Notes: generated from the sequence alone by a model not told the origin. Counted from the first letter of the stretch, positions 8,027 to 17,141 are shown. The stretch: 64,000 nucleotides of DNA from CBDFGT01 sp965247225 (GCA_965247225.1 CBDFGT010000027.1:1-64000), one strand, 5' to 3'. Made by a program: numbers and translations.

Positions 8027-8869
8027 ATGACCTACAAGACCATAGTTCTCATTCTGGCAGATATCGATAACGCTCCCCAGCTTTTGACGGCAGCCGTCGC
8101 GCTGGCACAGCGCAATCAGGCGCACATTATCGGCGTTCATCCGGAAATGATCCAATATGCAGCGATTTACGCGCCAATGGAAATTCCTGATGTGCAGATG
8201 TCGGCTATGCTGGCTGAACAGGCCCTGCAGCGCGGCAAGGAGATTGAACAGGTTTTCCTCGCCAAAATGGCTGCCGAAGGCGTTTCCCATGAATGGCGTC
8301 AGGTCTCGGTTGTGGACGGTTTTTCAAGCTACGCCCTGATTGACACAATCCGTTGCGCTGATCTGATCATGGTTCGCCAGTTCACAGAGGACAGTGCCAA
8401 TGTCACACGATCCAACCTGGAAGGCCTGCTGTTTGACAGCGGACGCCCGGTTCTGTTTGTGCCGTCCAACTATCAGGAGCCAAAGTCAATTGACACTGTG
8501 CTGATTGCCTGGAACGGTTCACGCGAGGCGGCCCGTGCCGTCAACGACGCCATGCCGTTCCTTCTGGAAGCGCGGTCAGTGGAGATTTTAAGCATTGATG
8601 GCATTGATGACGAAACGCAAACTGGTGTTCTGGCAGGTGCCGAGCTTGCAACCTCGCTTGCACGCCATGGCCTCAACGTGAAGGCTACCAATCTGGTTTC
8701 CAAACATCTCGGTCCGGAGCTCATGATTCTGCAATATGTCACGGAATCCAAAGCTGACCTGCTGGTCATGGGGGCGTTTACCCATTCGCGCGTTACAGAA
8801 TGGCTTCTGGGTGGTGTTACCCATCGCCTGATGTCGGAAATGACCTCCCTGACATTGATGGCGAGGTAG
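8027..8869 (+). CDS. Tandem universal stress protein (UspA family)
   Basis: The 280-residue protein has two Usp domains. The first begins YKTIVLILADIDN and the second begins DTVLIAWNGSREAARAV. The second ends in LLVMGAFTHSRVTEWLLGGVTHRLM, the G-2x-G-9x-G(S/T)-like nucleotide-binding tail. The start is ATG 8027 because GGAGG ends five bases upstream; an earlier in-frame ATG at 7952 lacks a ribosome site. The role is cytosolic stress survival, often tied to oxygen limitation. The FNR/FixK-like box upstream fits that. Confidence 0.88.
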   Translation: MTYKTIVLILADIDNAPQLLTAAVALAQRNQAHIIGVHPEMIQYAAIYAPMEIPDVQMSAMLAEQALQRGKEIEQVFLAKMAAEGVSHEWRQVSVVDGFSSYALIDTIRCADLIMVRQFTEDSANVTRSNLEGLLFDSGRPVLFVPSNYQEPKSIDTVLIAWNGSREAARAVNDAMPFLLEARSVEILSIDGIDDETQTGVLAGAELATSLARHGLNVKATNLVSKHLGPELMILQYVTESKADLLVMGAFTHSRVTEWLLGGVTHRLMSEMTSLTLMAR

Positions 8870-8969
8870 TGGTCCAAGCCCTTGCATTTTGGTTTTAAAT
8901 CCGGCAAAAGCGGCAGCTTAACGAGCCTCTTGCAGGCCCCATGCACTCGCATTTGCCGGAGCTTATCGC

Positions 8970-9467
8970 ATGTCATTGCCAGATAAAGCCTTTCCCGTTT
9001 CCTGGGACCAGTTTCACCGCGATGCCCGTGCGCTTGCATGGCGCATCGCTGGCCTCAACCAGTCCTTCACGGCGATTGTGTGCATCACGCGCGGCGGCCT
9101 TGTACCGGCAGCCATCATTTCCCGCGAACTGAACATCCGTGTCATAGAAACCGTCTGCATCGCCTCCTATCATAATTATGATACCCAGGGTGAACTGGAT
9201 ATTCTCAAGGGTATTGCACCGGAATTGTCCGAAAAGGGCGGCGAAGGCATTCTGATTGTCGACGATCTCACCGATACCGGCAAGACAGCTGCCGAAGTGC
9301 GGTCACTTTTGCCAAAGGCGCATTTCGCTGCCGTCTATGCCAAGCCAAAGGGCTGTCCCCTGATCGATACATTTGTGACCGAGGTCAGCCAGGACACATG
9401 GATCTATTTCCCGTGGGATATGGGCTTCACCTATCAGGAACCGATCGCCAAGGGCTCCCGCGGCTGA
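8970..9467 (+). CDS. gpt: Xanthine-guanine phosphoribosyltransferase
   Basis: The 165-residue purine salvage enzyme transfers phosphoribose from PRPP to xanthine, guanine or hypoxanthine. The PRPP-binding motif is ILIVDDLTDTGKTAAEV around residue 92, the CITRGGLVPAAIISRELNI segment is typical, and the end WIYFPWDMG matches the purine-binding part of Gpt. The length agrees with Gpt of other alphaproteobacteria. It is followed by the MFS gene on the same strand after 39 bases. Confidence 0.93.
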   Translation: MSLPDKAFPVSWDQFHRDARALAWRIAGLNQSFTAIVCITRGGLVPAAIISRELNIRVIETVCIASYHNYDTQGELDILKGIAPELSEKGGEGILIVDDLTDTGKTAAEVRSLLPKAHFAAVYAKPKGCPLIDTFVTEVSQDTWIYFPWDMGFTYQEPIAKGSRG

Positions 9468-9506
9468 GACGTCATGTATGACATACCTGGATAAAGGGAC
9501 GAATTG

Positions 9507-10739
9507 ATGCGTAAACATTCGGCGTCCATGGCCTTTATTCTGGTAACCATCATTATCGACATGCTCGGGATCGGGCTGATTGTGCCGATCCTGCCAAAAC
9601 TGATCGAACAGATGAGCGGTGGCACCGTTTCGGATGCCGCTTATTTCTATGGATTGATCACGGCCGTCTATGCGCTGGCACAGTTCATATTCTCGCCTGT
9701 TCTGGGCAGCCTTTCGGATGCCTGGGGCCGCCGCAGGATCCTGCTCGTCGGGCAGGCAGGTCTGGGCCTGGATTACATGATTATGGCGCTGGCACCCAAT
9801 CTCTGGTGGCTGGCCGCGGCACGCCTGGTGTCGGGCATACTGGGAGCGTCCATCAGCACGGCAAATGCCTATATTGCCGATGTGTCGACACCGGAAAACC
9901 GGGCCCGCAATTTTGGCCTCATGGGTGCAGCCTTCGGCATCGGCTTTGTCGTTGGACCTGTGATCGGCGGCATTCTTGGCGAAATCAGCCTGCACCTGCC
10001 ATTCTTTTTTGCTGCAGGCCTTGCCAGCATCAATTTCCTGTTCGGCCTGTTCGTTCTGCCGGAATCCCTGAAACCGGAAAACCGGCGTCCGTTCAAAGGC
10101 TTCATTCTCAATAATCCCTTCAAATCCATAGGGTCCATCCGCAAATATCCGCCCATGGTTCCGCTGTTTATCAGTCTGGGGCTGGCCATGCTGGCGCAGC
10201 GCGGCATGGAATCGACCTGGATTCTCTATGTAAACTACCGGTTTGAATGGGGCGTACGCGACGCGGCCCTGTCGCTGGCCTTTGTGGGTGTTGTTTCGGT
10301 GATCATGCAGGCAGGTCTGGTCGGTCGCGTCGTCAAAAGGTTTGGGGAAAACCGTGCCATGATCGGCGGATATGCACTGTCCACACTGTGCATGCTCCTG
10401 AGCGGATTTGCCACGCAGGGCTGGATGATCTTTCCATTGATTGCCGGTCATATCGCCGGAAATGCCTCCGCCGAACCTTCGCTGAAATCTCTTCTGTCGC
10501 GCAACATGCCGGCCAATGAACAGGGTCTGTTACAGGGCATTATCGGTTCCATCGGTGGCCTGGTCATCATCATTGCGCCGTTTACCGCCTCAATGCTGCT
10601 CGCCAATGTCTCCGGTCCCCACCCCGTCATTCCATGCCCGGGAATCTGGTTCCTGATTGCCAGCCTGCTTTATGCAACCGCCCTGACCCTGCTCGTCCGC
10701 CGCAAGATCCCGTCTGCACCATTGTCGGTTTCGACTTGA
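9507..10739 (+). CDS. TetA-like MFS drug efflux transporter (DHA1 family)
   Basis: The product has about 410 residues and twelve predicted membrane spans. It carries the loop 2-3 motif GSLSDAWGRRRILL, the motif C-like stretch AAFGIGFVVGPVIGGILG, and the TCR/Tet-like N-terminus with VPILPKLIEQM. Proton-driven efflux of a small molecule is the likely role; the substrate is unknown and tetracycline resistance should not be assumed. I chose ATG 9507, with AAAGGGAC upstream, over the overlapping TTG 9504. Confidence 0.85.
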   Translation: MRKHSASMAFILVTIIIDMLGIGLIVPILPKLIEQMSGGTVSDAAYFYGLITAVYALAQFIFSPVLGSLSDAWGRRRILLVGQAGLGLDYMIMALAPNLWWLAAARLVSGILGASISTANAYIADVSTPENRARNFGLMGAAFGIGFVVGPVIGGILGEISLHLPFFFAAGLASINFLFGLFVLPESLKPENRRPFKGFILNNPFKSIGSIRKYPPMVPLFISLGLAMLAQRGMESTWILYVNYRFEWGVRDAALSLAFVGVVSVIMQAGLVGRVVKRFGENRAMIGGYALSTLCMLLSGFATQGWMIFPLIAGHIAGNASAEPSLKSLLSRNMPANEQGLLQGIIGSIGGLVIIIAPFTASMLLANVSGPHPVIPCPGIWFLIASLLYATALTLLVRRKIPSAPLSVST

Positions 10740-10749
10740 CAAGGATCAA
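10736..10749 (+). promoter_or_regulatory. FNR/FixK-type box upstream of DUF6455 gene
   Basis: TTGAC-AAGG-ATCAA, identical to the box at 7930, overlaps the stop codon of the MFS gene. A box centred about 41 bases upstream of a start of transcription would place that start near 10784, twenty bases before ATG 10804. Part of the site also forms the left arm of a terminator hairpin, which weakens the call. Confidence 0.5.
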
Positions 10750-10774
10750 GGCGAACGCTTGTCCTTGTGTTTTT
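10739..10774 (+). terminator. Probable intrinsic terminator after the MFS gene
   Basis: Arms ACAAGGA and TCCTTGT enclose an inner stem of CAAG and CTTG pairs. A GTTTTT tract follows. The stem begins in the stop codon of the transporter gene. Confidence 0.5.
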
Positions 10775-10803
10775 ATGGCTTCACAGCAACGGAGCCAAAA
10801 ACA

Positions 10804-11079
10804 ATGAAACTTTTTTCCCGTCAGAGAGGTACGAATGAAGGTGGCGATCTGAAAGACGCCATGGTCACCAGGCTCGGATTGAAGCAGGCTATGGATGCCC
10901 TGCCCGATCATGCCAATATTCAGGAGAGAGCGCGGAAACGCTGCATCACCTGCAACAGCGCGACAGACTGCGCCCAATGGCTGGCGACGGAAAACGCGCC
11001 AGAAGAAGCTCCGGATTATTGCAAGAACCACGACCTTTTCGAGCGCATCATGGACAGGATGGAAACCCGTTCCGTCTGA
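10804..11079 (+). CDS. DUF6455 family cysteine-containing small protein
   Basis: The 91-residue protein has RCITCNSATDCAQWLA and PDYCKNHDLFERI, giving four conserved-looking cysteines in a C-x2-C-x5-C...C pattern that could bind metal or an iron-sulfur cluster. This fits DUF6455, a family of unknown function. I used ATG 10804, with CGGAG nine bases upstream, instead of an earlier TTG-type start at 10759. The FNR/FixK-like box in front suggests induction at low oxygen. Confidence 0.72.
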   Translation: MKLFSRQRGTNEGGDLKDAMVTRLGLKQAMDALPDHANIQERARKRCITCNSATDCAQWLATENAPEEAPDYCKNHDLFERIMDRMETRSV

Positions 11080-11141
11080 AAACATCACGGATGTCCTGCG
11101 GCTACCTGTTTCAGCGTTCCGGTACCTCAACAAAGGGATGT

Positions 11142-11663
11142 TCAATCCAGAAACTTTTCCAGGATCACCACTGGAACATCCGCCTGCAGAAGCTTTGAAT
11201 AAACCCTGATCCGCTCCAGTTCATGGAAGCCATACCGCTCGTAAAACCGCAGCGCCCCCAGATTGGACTGCGCAGCATCGATGGTGGCCGTGGCGTAATG
11301 CCAGCGGGCGATATCCCCGGTCATGGCCTGAAGGAGTGCCGAGCCTATGCCCTGCCCCTGAAGCGAAGGTGCGACCCAGAGATCGGAAATATGATTGACA
11401 TCACTGGAGAGATTTCCCGGATCATGCCGGTTGTCACGCGCACCCCATCCGGCAATCTGCCCGTCCATGAGTGCGACGGTCACAAGATCGGTCCGGTTCT
11501 GTGCAAAATGTTCAAAGTTACGCTTCAACGCATCCAGGGTTGAGGCGCGATCATCATAGGGCTGCGGAATATTGGAGCACCAGGCATCAAAGCCGACACT
11601 GGCTACCGCGCTGGCGTCCGCCCCGACCATGGCACGCAGGAAAATCCTGGAATTTACCACCAT
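11142..11663 (-). CDS. GNAT family N-acetyltransferase
   Basis: The 173-residue protein has the GNAT acetyl-CoA loop VAPSLQGQGIGSALLQAM (residues about 96-113) and the following AQSNLGALRFYERYGFHEL, where the tyrosine and FYERYGF are typical of motif B. The substrate is unknown. Its ATG overlaps the end of gatA by ten bases, so it is probably cotranscribed with gatCA on the minus strand. Confidence 0.86.
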   Translation of the reverse strand: MVVNSRIFLRAMVGADASAVASVGFDAWCSNIPQPYDDRASTLDALKRNFEHFAQNRTDLVTVALMDGQIAGWGARDNRHDPGNLSSDVNHISDLWVAPSLQGQGIGSALLQAMTGDIARWHYATATIDAAQSNLGALRFYERYGFHELERIRVYSKLLQADVPVVILEKFLD

Positions 11664-13135
11664 TTTGGCGCAGTAAACCTGCCCGCAGCCTGTTCTATCA
11701 CATAAGCCGTCTTGAACAGGGTTTCTTCATCAAAGGGCTTGCCAATCAATTGCAGGCCCAAAGGCAGACCTCTGGAATCCAGCCCCGCCGGAACCGCAAT
11801 GCCTGGCAGACCGGCCATGTTCACCGTAACTGTGAAAATATCATTCAGATACATTTTCACCGGATCAGCGGCCAGATCGGCATCGGCAATACCAAAGGCA
11901 GAGGATGGCGTTGCAGGTGTCAGGATCGCGTCCACACCAGCCTCAAAGGCCAGTTCAAAATCCTGCTTGATCAATGTGCGCACCTTCTGGGCCTGAAGAT
12001 AATAGGCATCATAATAGCCGGCGGACAGAACATAGGTACCGATCATGATGCGGCGCTTGACCTCGGTGCCGAAACCGGCAGCGCGGGTCTTCTCATACAT
12101 GTCTATAATGTCCTTGCCGTCCACACGCAGGCCGAAGCGCACACCGTCATAGCGCGCCAGATTGGACGAGGCTTCCGCCGGTGCCACGATATAATAGGCA
12201 GGCAGCGCATATTTGGTGTGCGGCAGCGAGATATTGACGATCTCCGCACCGGCATCTTTCAGCCAGGCAATGCCCTTCTGCCACAGGGTTTCAATTTCCT
12301 CCGGCATGCCGTCCACACGATATTCATCGGGAATACCAATCCTGACACCCTTGAGTGACTGGCCGATGGCCTTTTCATACTCCGGCACGGGCAGATCAAC
12401 CGAAGTCGTATCCCTGGCATCAACCGACGCCATGGATTTCAGAAGGATGGCCGCATCGCGGACATCCCGGGCAATCGGACCGGCCTGATCCAGCGACGAC
12501 GCAAAGGCCACAATACCCCAGCGCGAGCAACGGCCATAGGTCGGCTTGATCCCGACTGTGCCGGTAAAGGCGGCTGGCTGGCGAATGGAACCGCCTGTGT
12601 CGGTTGCTGTCGCACCGGCACAGAGATGGGCGGCAACGGCTGCTGCTGATCCGCCGGAAGAGCCTCCGGGCACCAGATCCTTGTTGTCGCCCCCGGCACG
12701 CCATGGATTGATCACCGCACCATACCAGGAGGATTCGTTGGAAGACCCCATGGCAAACTCGTCCATGTTGAGCTTGCCCAGCATCACCGCGCCGTCATTC
12801 CACAGGTTTTGGGTGACTGTGGATTCGTATTTCGGCTTGAATCCGTCCAGAATATGACTGCAGGCCTGGGTGTGGATGCCTTCCGTTGCGAACAGATCCT
12901 TGATGCCGAGCGGAATGCCTTCCAGCGCACCGGCATTGCCCTGCGCAATACGCGCGTCAGACGCCTTTGCCATGGCACGGGCCTTTTCGGGCGTCAGCGC
13001 AACATAGGCATTGAGCGCACCATTGGCAGCATCGATGGCAGAAATATAGGCCTCTGTCAGTTCAACAGCGGAAATGGATTTTGCGGCCAGTTTGTCGCGG
13101 GCTTCGGCAATGGTGAGACTGGTCAGTTCGGTCAT
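11654..13135 (-). CDS. gatA: Aspartyl/glutamyl-tRNA amidotransferase subunit A
   Basis: The 493-residue amidase-signature enzyme supplies ammonia to convert Glu-tRNA(Gln), and often Asp-tRNA(Asn), to the amidated form. The Ser-cisSer-Lys triad is visible: Lys in IPLGIKDLF, serine in the GGSSGGSAAAVAA loop and the nucleophile in ATDTGGSIRQPAAF. I start at ATG 13135 (MTELTSLTIAEARDKL); a GTG three codons upstream is possible. It lies 56 bases after gatC. gatB is not in this window, so the complex is encoded at split loci. Confidence 0.96.
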   Translation of the reverse strand: MTELTSLTIAEARDKLAAKSISAVELTEAYISAIDAANGALNAYVALTPEKARAMAKASDARIAQGNAGALEGIPLGIKDLFATEGIHTQACSHILDGFKPKYESTVTQNLWNDGAVMLGKLNMDEFAMGSSNESSWYGAVINPWRAGGDNKDLVPGGSSGGSAAAVAAHLCAGATATDTGGSIRQPAAFTGTVGIKPTYGRCSRWGIVAFASSLDQAGPIARDVRDAAILLKSMASVDARDTTSVDLPVPEYEKAIGQSLKGVRIGIPDEYRVDGMPEEIETLWQKGIAWLKDAGAEIVNISLPHTKYALPAYYIVAPAEASSNLARYDGVRFGLRVDGKDIIDMYEKTRAAGFGTEVKRRIMIGTYVLSAGYYDAYYLQAQKVRTLIKQDFELAFEAGVDAILTPATPSSAFGIADADLAADPVKMYLNDIFTVTVNMAGLPGIAVPAGLDSRGLPLGLQLIGKPFDEETLFKTAYVIEQAAGRFTAPKWW

Positions 13136-13191
13136 GGGGATCACTTGTCAATCGAGCAATTCTGAAGGAGGCGGAAAGGTCAGGCTCAACC

Positions 13192-13479
13192 TTATTCCAC
13201 CACTTTGGGCACCAGAAAGAAATTCTGGTCCGTTCCCGGCGCATTGGCCACAATATCGGCAGCCTTGTTGCCGTCGGTCACAATATCTGTACGCTTGCGC
13301 ATGGCCATCGGCATGACCGATGTCATGGGCTCAACGCCGTTCACATCGACCTGAGAGAGCTGTTCGACAAACCCCAGAATCCCGTTCAGCTCTCCGGTCA
13401 TGCGAACGGCATCTTCTTCGGTGACAGCAATACGCGACAGCCGCGCAACACGCTTCACAGTGGCAATATCAACAGACAT
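13192..13479 (-). CDS. gatC: Aspartyl/glutamyl-tRNA amidotransferase subunit C
   Basis: The 95-residue protein begins MSVDIATVKRVARLSRIAVTE and contains LNGILGFVEQLSQVDVNGVEPM, the standard GatC pattern. It wraps GatA and GatB together and has no catalytic residues. ATG 13479 is favoured because GGAG sits six bases upstream; a TTG at 13491 overlaps that site. It is first in the gatC-gatA-GNAT transcript. Confidence 0.95.
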   Translation of the reverse strand: MSVDIATVKRVARLSRIAVTEEDAVRMTGELNGILGFVEQLSQVDVNGVEPMTSVMPMAMRKRTDIVTDGNKAADIVANAPGTDQNFFLVPKVVE

Positions 13480-13548
13480 ATGTTTCTCCAACCGGCCATT
13501 TCAAACCTGCTATAAAGACCAAAGGCCAAGGGTGCAACGGGCTTTTCG

Positions 13549-14253
13549 CTATCGCGCCACGCTCTGGCCGGGCTTTGGTGTTTCCACCCGGGTTTTTGCC
13601 CCTTCCATGCCTGCCACAAATTTCTCCGCTGTCCGGTCGATGATCGGAAATGTGCCGTAATGGGCAGGTATGGCCGTTTCAAACCGGAAATAGCGCTGGC
13701 AGGCCAGGGCCGCAACAGCGCCGCCCATGGTGAACCGGTCACCGATCGGCACAATGCCGATCTGAGGCTGGTGCAATTCCTGGATCCATGCCATGTCCGA
13801 GAAGATATCCGTGTCCCCCATGTGATAAAGCGAGGGCTCGTCTTCAAAATGGAACACAAGACCATTGGCATTGCCAAGCGCATGCGACACCCCGTCTTCG
13901 GTGATCGCCGCGGAGGAATGCAAAGCATTGACAAAGGTAACGGAAAAACCGTCCATGCCAATGGTGCCGCCGGTATTTCCCGGAGAGAGCTTCTCAAGCC
14001 CCTTGTATCCAAGCCAGGTCGCCAGATCAGCATTGGCAATCACCATCGCGCCCGTGTCTTTCGCCAGTTGAACGGTGTCGCCGACATGATCGCCATGCCC
14101 GTGAGTGAGAACAATGTGGGTTATGCCCTTGGCCGTATCCTTCAGATCCTGCCCTGCAAACGACGGATTATGCGACAGAAAAGGATCAATCAGGATATTG
14201 GTTTTTGCCGTATCGATACGAAAGGCCGAGTGTCCAAGCCATGTGATATTCAT
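13549..14253 (-). CDS. UPF0173 metal-dependent hydrolase (metallo-beta-lactamase fold)
   Basis: The 234-residue protein starts MNITWLGHSAF and carries the dinuclear metal motif THGHGDHVGD near residue 55, further ligands in HSSAA and GDTDIF, and AHYGTFPII at the end. This is the UPF0173/YtkL family of Zn-dependent hydrolases with unknown physiological substrate. ATG 14253 is used because GAGAGGC lies upstream; the in-frame start at 14313 is unlikely. It is divergent from ruvX. Confidence 0.88.
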   Translation of the reverse strand: MNITWLGHSAFRIDTAKTNILIDPFLSHNPSFAGQDLKDTAKGITHIVLTHGHGDHVGDTVQLAKDTGAMVIANADLATWLGYKGLEKLSPGNTGGTIGMDGFSVTFVNALHSSAAITEDGVSHALGNANGLVFHFEDEPSLYHMGDTDIFSDMAWIQELHQPQIGIVPIGDRFTMGGAVAALACQRYFRFETAIPAHYGTFPIIDRTAEKFVAGMEGAKTRVETPKPGQSVAR

Positions 14254-14334
14254 ATGCGGTCTGCCTCTCAAATATTGATCGTTCAAAGACAAACATATAG
14301 GACGGAAATTCAATTTGGGAGTCGTAAAGCTGAA

Positions 14335-14829
14335 ATGACCGTCCTTTCCATCAACGAACTGGCTGAAACCCTCCTGCCCGGCCAGTCCGTTGCAGGGCTG
14401 GATCTTGGCACCAAAACTATCGGCCTTTCGGTGTCCGATTTAGGCCGTCGCATTTCGACACCGCGCACGCTCATTCACCGTGCAAAACGGTTTACAGAAG
14501 ATGCAGCCATGCTGGTCGAGTTTGCGAACAAGGAAAAGATTGCCGCCTTCATTATCGGACTTCCCGTCAATATGGACGGATCCGAAGGCCCGCGCGCACA
14601 GGCCACGCGGGCATTTGTGGGCAATATGGAGCCCAAAACCGCACTGCCCTTTACATTTTGGGACGAGCGCCTTTCAACGGTTGCGGCCCAGAGAACTCTC
14701 ATTGAAATGGATGTATCGCGCAAGAAACGCGCCGGGCGCATTGATTCGGCCGCCGCATCCTTCATCCTTCAGGGTGCGCTGGACAGGCTCTCGTCACTGG
14801 CACGTACTGCCGAAAGATCAGCGGACTGA
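14335..14829 (+). CDS. ruvX: Holliday junction resolvase-like YqgF/RuvX
   Basis: The 164-residue RNase H-fold protein has VAGLDLGTKTIGLSVSD with the first catalytic Asp, IIGLPVNMDGSEGP, then FWDERLSTVAAQ and RIDSAAASFILQGALD with the remaining acidic residues. Family members resolve recombination junctions and process the 5' end of pre-16S rRNA. The frame is open far upstream, but ATG 14335 is where the family begins. Its 3' end overlaps the convergent DUF6105 gene by 61 bases. Confidence 0.93.
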   Translation: MTVLSINELAETLLPGQSVAGLDLGTKTIGLSVSDLGRRISTPRTLIHRAKRFTEDAAMLVEFANKEKIAAFIIGLPVNMDGSEGPRAQATRAFVGNMEPKTALPFTFWDERLSTVAAQRTLIEMDVSRKKRAGRIDSAAASFILQGALDRLSSLARTAERSAD

Positions 14830-15098
14830 CGCGCGGCCCACCAGAGCCGGATTGTCTCACGCTTGCGCCAGGCCAGAATGCCAAACACCAGAAAACTGTC
14901 AAAAATGATGGCACGCAAAACCAGAGGCGGAATGGTCTCCGGCGGAATGCCCAGCACATTTCCGTAAACCTGGAAAACCAGATCATGCGCCTGGCGGGTC
15001 AGCATGAAAATCCCGAAGCTCATGTCGTAGTAAGACAGGCCGTACCAGCTGCCCAGAAACACAAGTGGCCCCGCCCAGAAGATGAGAACCCATTTCAT
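14769..15098 (-). CDS. DUF6105 family small membrane protein
   Basis: The 109-residue protein has an N-terminal membrane span (WVLIFWAGPLVFLGSWYGL), a middle region, and a second span near LRAIIFDSFLVFGILAW followed by KRRETIR-like basic residues. It matches the rhizobial DUF6105 family, of unknown function. Its start overlaps the stop of the next upstream small gene by four bases (ATGA), indicating coupling, and its 3' end runs antiparallel into ruvX. Confidence 0.75.
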   Translation of the reverse strand: MKWVLIFWAGPLVFLGSWYGLSYYDMSFGIFMLTRQAHDLVFQVYGNVLGIPPETIPPLVLRAIIFDSFLVFGILAWRKRETIRLWWAARQSADLSAVRASDESLSSAP

Positions 15099-15265
15099 GG
15101 CTGTGTTTCCTTCCTGAAACTCCCGGCAGACGAAACAACAAGCAGCCGGTCAACGAGCGCCATACTGATGACCAGCAAAGCCGGCACAGCAAGATCCTTG
15201 CTCAGAAAAACACAAAACACTGTGGTCACGATCAGAAACAATAATCTGGAGAAGGCTGTCATCAT
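15095..15265 (-). CDS. Small hydrophobic membrane protein
   Basis: About 56 residues starting MMTAFSRLLFLIVTTV, with two closely spaced hydrophobic stretches (LLFLIVTTVFCVFLS and VPALLVISMALVDRLLVV) and a basic tail. I do not recognise the family. The start at ATG 15265 or 15262 is chosen because the upstream in-frame part is not protein-like. ATGA overlap with the DUF6105 gene suggests the two act or are made together. Confidence 0.6.
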   Translation of the reverse strand: MMTAFSRLLFLIVTTVFCVFLSKDLAVPALLVISMALVDRLLVVSSAGSFRKETQP

Positions 15266-15488
15266 GACACCCGCTTTGGTTAAATTTTTAGTGTTTCTAT
15301 CATCACCTGTTAACGCTGGCGGCGCAACGTAAACCATTTGTTAAGGTTAATTTCAACAGCTCTCAGGGATGGGCCGCCTGCACAAGGCAAACCCCGCCAA
15401 AAGCTCCGGCTATACCGACTGACAGTACCATATGCTCCACACCGGCCATATGATGACGGGTGCCTGCAGATTTCCGCCGGAGAAAAGG

Positions 15489-17141
15489 TTACCCGGCATC
15501 CGGATAAAGCAGGTCAACAATATAACCGGCATCATAGCGGCTATCGAGCATGCCATAGGTTGAACGCCAGCCGGAGGCAAGGCGGGTTTCAAGGAATGCA
15601 TCGGCAATACGCCCTGCCCCCAGCTTGCGCAGTTCTGCACCGGCTGCCGCCAGCGCAAGCTGTTCGATCAGAAGACGTGCAGCCCCCTCATCACGCTCGC
15701 ACAATGCCATGGCAGCCCTAAGGACATCGAGTGTTTTCCTGCCGGCGGGACCAAGATCGGAGGCAATGCCTGACAGCACAAGTTCAAAAAGATCCTTGCC
15801 GCGGTTAAGCACCCGCAACAGATCCAGCGCCATAACATTGCCCGCCCCTTCCCAGATGGCATTCATCGGGGCTTCCCTGTAGTGCCGGGCAATCGGACGC
15901 TCTTCAACATAGCCATTGCCGCCAACAGCCTCTATGGCTTCCGCAATCAGGCCGGGTGCAATCTTGCAGCACCAGTATTTGGCAACAGGGGTCATGATCC
16001 GTGCATAGGCCGCCTCTTCCACCGAATTCTGCGCCTTGTCAAAAGCCTGCGCCAGCCGGAATGACAGCGCCGTTGCGCCCGCCACATCCAGCGCCATGTC
16101 TGCCAGAACCCGCGTCATGATCGGCTGGTCTATCAGCAGTTTTCCAAAGACATTGCGGCCACGGCAATGATGAACCGCCTCTGCAAGGCTCGCCCGCATC
16201 ATGCCTGCAGACCCCAGCGCACAATCGAGCCGCATCAGTGTGACCATATCAAGGATCGTCCGTGCACCGGAATCCGGCCCGCCCAGTGCATAGCCGATTG
16301 TCTGGCTGAACTCGACTTCCGCAGAGGCATTCGAGCGATTGCCGATCTTGTCTTTCAGGCGCTGAAACCGCAATCCATTGGCGCTGCCGTCATCATGCAG
16401 GCGCGGCACCAGAAAACAGCCAAGCCCCTCGCGCGTTTGCGCCAGCATCACGAAGGCGTCACTCATGGGTGCCGAAAGGAACCATTTGTGACCTGACAGG
16501 CGATAGACCCCCTCGCCCGTGCGATCCGCCGTCGAGCGGTTCAGCCGCATGTCGGTGCCGCCCTGCTTTTCCGTCAGGCCCATGCCAATGGTCACACCAT
16601 TTTTCTGCAGGGCGGGCCGGCTGGACGAATCATATTTGCGCGACAGGATTTTCGGTCCCCATTCCTTTTGCACGGCAGGTGATGCCATGATCGAGGCAAC
16701 GGCAGCACTTGTCATGGTCAGCGAACCGAGATGCCCGGTTTCCAGCTGTGCTGTCAGGAAATAGCGCACCGCACGCGCCTTGTGCGACAGTCCGGCTTCA
16801 TCGCCGGCGGATTCCCAGATCGACATGTGCAGGCCGGATGCCATCGAACGCCGCATCAGGGCATGCCAGGCCGGATGGAAATCAACCATGTCCAGCCGCT
16901 CCCCGCGCGGACCGTGAGTGCGTAATTTGGGCTCGCCCCCGTTTGCCATCCGTGCCAGTTCCTGCGCCTCATGCGATGTCGCATAGCGCCCGAGCACATC
17001 AAATTCCTCCCGCAGGGAACGCGGCATGGCTGCTGTCATATCCACCAGAAGCGGATCGGAACGGTAGGCATTGATCCCGGTCCAGGGCGTCGGCTGGTTC
17101 AGGTCGGAAAGGGAATCATCGGTTACGTTTCTCTGGGTCAT
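15489..17141 (-). CDS. Acyl-CoA dehydrogenase family protein, AidB-like
   Basis: The 550-residue flavoprotein resembles E. coli AidB more than metabolic acyl-CoA dehydrogenases. It has the long N-terminus with LRTHGPRGERLDMVDFHP, then GMGLTEKQGGTDMR, KWFLSAPMSDAFVMLAQ, GCFLVPR and RTILDMVTLMRLDCALGSAG. The late GGNGYVEE and REAPMNAIWEGAGNVMALD stretches are diagnostic of the family. AidB is induced during alkylation stress and binds DNA, but its substrate is unsettled; a fatty-acid role here cannot be excluded. It is monocistronic and divergent from pyrB. Confidence 0.88.
   Translation of the reverse strand: MTQRNVTDDSLSDLNQPTPWTGINAYRSDPLLVDMTAAMPRSLREEFDVLGRYATSHEAQELARMANGGEPKLRTHGPRGERLDMVDFHPAWHALMRRSMASGLHMSIWESAGDEAGLSHKARAVRYFLTAQLETGHLGSLTMTSAAVASIMASPAVQKEWGPKILSRKYDSSSRPALQKNGVTIGMGLTEKQGGTDMRLNRSTADRTGEGVYRLSGHKWFLSAPMSDAFVMLAQTREGLGCFLVPRLHDDGSANGLRFQRLKDKIGNRSNASAEVEFSQTIGYALGGPDSGARTILDMVTLMRLDCALGSAGMMRASLAEAVHHCRGRNVFGKLLIDQPIMTRVLADMALDVAGATALSFRLAQAFDKAQNSVEEAAYARIMTPVAKYWCCKIAPGLIAEAIEAVGGNGYVEERPIARHYREAPMNAIWEGAGNVMALDLLRVLNRGKDLFELVLSGIASDLGPAGRKTLDVLRAAMALCERDEGAARLLIEQLALAAAGAELRKLGAGRIADAFLETRLASGWRSTYGMLDSRYDAGYIVDLLYPDAG

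Noticed and set aside
9303..10451. A 382-codon minus-strand frame opposite gpt and the MFS gene
   Set aside because: It is rich in His, Gln and Asp with no domain, as expected from the reverse complement of hydrophobic codons.
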